A stretch of 64,000 nt of DNA. It comes from Loxodes magnus (lineage: Eukaryota; Ciliophora; Karyorelictea; Loxodida; Loxodidae). Positions 62,401-64,000 of this stretch are shown here, in pieces (position 1 is the stretch's first letter; each line of letters opens with the position of its first letter). The notes below the pieces were generated by a model that was not told where the DNA came from, did no database searches, and was given only the letters and a program-made list of their open reading frames with translations. The position numbers and the translations under genes were made by a program. The stretch is from NCBI GenBank assembly GCA_946699065.1, contig CAMPDV010001587.1, positions 37,255 through 101,254 on the forward strand, read 5' to 3'.

Positions 62401-64000
62401 AGTGAATAAGAAAAGCAAGTAAAAGAGTATGAAGATCAGTTTATGTATTTGAAAGTTTTAAGAACTAGAAGTTTAAAAGAATGATAAGATTTCCAAGATA
62501 AATGAATAAGAAAAGCAAGTAAAAGAGTCTGAAGATCAGTTTATGTATTTGAAAGTTTTAAGAACTAGAAGTTTAAAAGAATGATAAGATTTCTAAGAAA
62601 AGTCAATAAGAAAAGCAAGTAAAAGAGTCTGAAGATCAGTTTATGTATTTGAAAGTTTTAAGAACTAGAAGTTTAAAAGAATGATAAGATTTCTAAGAAA
62701 AGTGAATAAGAAAAGCAAGTAAAAGAGTCTGAAGATCAGTTTATGTATTTGAAAGTTTTAAGAACTAGAAGTTTAAAAGAATGATAAGATTTCCAAGATA
62801 AATGAATAAGAAAAGCAAGTAAAAGAGTATGAAGATCAGTTTATGTATTTGAAAGTTTTAAGAACTAGAAGTTTAAAAGAATGATAAGATTTCTAAGAAA
62901 AGTGAATAAGAAAAGCAAGTAAAAGAGTCTGAAGATCAGTTTATGTATTTGAAAGTTTTAAGAACTAGAAGTTTAAAAGAATGATAAGATTTCCAAGATA
63001 AATGAATAAGAAAAGCAAGTAAAAGAGTCTGAAGATCAGTTTATGTATTTGAAAGTTTTAAGAACTAGAAGTTTAAAAGAATGATAAGATTTCTAAGAAA
63101 AGTGAATAAGAAAAGCAAGTAAAAGAGTATGAAGATCAGTTTATGTATTTGAAAGTTTTAAGAACTAGAAGTTTAAAAGAATGATAAGATTTCTAAGAAA
63201 AGTGAATAAGAAAAGCAAGTAAAAGAGTCTAAAGATCAGTTTATGTATTTGAAAGTTTTAAGAACTAGAAGTTTAAAAGAATGATAGGATTTCTAAGAAA
63301 AGTGAATAAGAAAAGCAAGTAAAAGAGTCTGAAGATCAGTTTATGTATTTGAAAGTTTTAAGAACTAGAAGTTTAAAAGAATGATAAGATTTCTAAGAAA
63401 AGTGAATAAGAAAAGCAAGTAAAAGAGTCTGAAGATCAGTTTATGTATTTGAAAGTTTTAAGAACTAGAAGTTTAAAAGAATGATAAGATTCTAAGAAAA
63501 GTGAATAAGAAAAGCAAGTAAAGAATCTGAAGATCAGTTTATGTATTTGAAAGTTTTAAGAACTAGAAGTTTAAAAGAATGATAAGATTTCTAAGAAAAG
63601 TGAATAGGAAAAGCAAGTAAAAGAGTCTGAAGATCAGTTTATGTATTTGAAAGTTTTAAGAACTAGAAGTTTAAAAGAATGATAAGATTTCTAAGAAAAG
63701 TGAATAAGAAAAGCAAGTAAAAGAGTCTGAAGATCAGTTTATGTATTTGAAAGTTTTAAGAACTAGATAAGATTTCTAAGAAAAGTGAATAAGAAAAGCA
63801 AGTAAAAGAGTCTGAAGATCAGTTTATGTATTTGAAAGTTTTAAGAACTAGAAGTTTAAAAGAATGATAAGATTTCTAAGAAAAGTGAATAGGAAAAGCA
63901 AGTAAAAGAGTCTGAAGATCAGTTTATGTATTTGAAAGTTTTAAGAACTAGAAGTTTAAAAGAATGATAAGATTTCTAAGAAAAGTCAATAAGAAAAGCA
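62401..64000 (+). repeat. Ragged variant-rich right end of the array
   Basis: The order is irregular. Triple variants lie near 62,493, 62,793 and 62,993. A36 monomers lie near 62,430, 62,829 and 63,129, and an A38 near 63,230. There is m94 G at 63,287, two 1-bp deletions in one monomer (near 63,490 and 63,520), m16 G near 63,608 and 63,892, and D15 at 63,763. The array continues past the window, stopping 24 bases into a C11 monomer. Confidence 0.85.

Larger units (their letters stand above)
1..64000 (+). repeat. 100-bp AT-rich satellite DNA array, whole window
   Basis: Head-to-tail tandem array of a 100-bp monomer filling the window and running off both ends. The length adds up: 659 complete monomers plus 24 bases, minus 60 deletions of 18, 40 of 15 and 16 of 16 bases, plus one 16-base duplication, minus four single bases, gives 64,000. 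Most neighbouring monomers differ by zero to three substitutions. There is no inversion, no transposon insertion and no unique sequence. Stops interrupt every frame on both strands within about one monomer (100 is not a multiple of 3, so frames rotate), so no ORF of note exists. No tRNA, rRNA or CRISPR spacer structure is visible. Such arrays are typical of eukaryotic constitutive heterochromatin; the chromosomal site and species cannot be read from the sequence. Confidence 0.98.

Noticed and set aside
1-64000. CRISPR array
   Set aside because: The repeats are directly adjacent with no unique spacers; variation is substitutions and fixed deletions within one monomer.
1-64000. Protein-coding ORFs, including a tandem-repeat protein
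   Set aside because: Stops occur in all frames of both strands within about a monomer, and a 100-bp period shifts frame at each copy, so no long repetitive ORF is possible.
1-64000. CENP-B box
   Set aside because: The known box requires CpG dinucleotides, and the monomer has none.
1-64000. Assembly artefact (looped consensus)
   Set aside because: Copies carry private substitutions and indels and local periods differ by region, which a simple assembler loop would not give. Exact copy numbers could still be wrong.
1-64000. Telomeric repeat, microsatellite or transposon-derived tandem repeat
   Set aside because: No short telomere-like unit, no long simple runs, and no terminal repeats or coding remnants are seen.

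Overview
The whole 64,000-base window is one uninterrupted tandem satellite array with a 100-bp monomer. I find no gene, RNA gene, transposon, CRISPR array or unique sequence. Both window ends lie inside the array, so its true length is more than 64 kb. All copies run head to tail on the + strand. A satellite this long, AT-rich (consensus 75% A+T) and without ORFs points to eukaryotic nuclear heterochromatin, for example centromeric, pericentromeric, subtelomeric, sex-chromosome or B-chromosome DNA. I do not recognise the monomer and cannot name the organism. All reading was by eye, using length changes and point substitutions as markers.

Monomer and length classes: bases 1-100 are themselves the consensus (47 A, 28 T, 20 G, 5 C). 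Nearly all length variation comes from three recurrent deletions at fixed places: 18 bp (about 60 copies, 82-bp unit), 15 bp (about 40, 85-bp unit) and 16 bp (about 16, 84-bp unit). There is also one 16-bp duplication at the same endpoints as the 16-bp deletion, and four 1-bp deletions. These counts give 659 complete monomers plus a 24-base partial one, which sums exactly to 64,000. In this answer monomer positions are m1-m100, and the deletions are D18, D15 and D16. Diagnostic substitutions are m11 G/C, m36 C to A ('A36'), m34 G to A ('A34'), m38 G to A ('A38'), and the triple change m1 C, m6 T, m9 A ('triple').

Layout: 1-1,528 four copies of a 382-bp tetramer; 1.5-3.2 kb mixed; 3.2-7.2 kb 851-bp 9-mer blocks nested in a 1,984-bp duplication; 7.2-9.5 kb mixed; 9.6-13.4 kb 2,415-bp 25-mer; 14.4-20.1 kb 2,915-bp 30-mer; 20.1-25.5 kb mixed 3- to 17-mers; 26.1-32.2 kb about three copies of a 1,931-bp 20-mer; 31.6-34.6 kb 1,449-bp 15-mer; 34.2-36.0 kb a second copy of 25.5-27.2 kb; 37.1-38.5 kb patchwork rich in private changes; 39.9-43.9 kb 2,333-bp 24-mer; 43.9-46.3 kb patchwork; 46.3-48.5 kb 1,754-bp 18-mer; 48.5-61.8 kb a zone without D18 or D16; 61.1-62.4 kb 500-bp 5-mer; then a ragged variant-rich end.

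No single higher-order repeat dominates. Each stretch of 1.5-6 kb has been amplified with its own period, which suggests frequent, recent, local unequal exchange or replication-based amplification. An almost unchanging core (m39-m56) in an otherwise variable monomer, marked strand asymmetry (G to C 4:1) and near-total absence of CpG are the other notable properties. I see no encoded 'system'; the interest lies in how the satellite evolves and possibly in its core as a protein-binding site.
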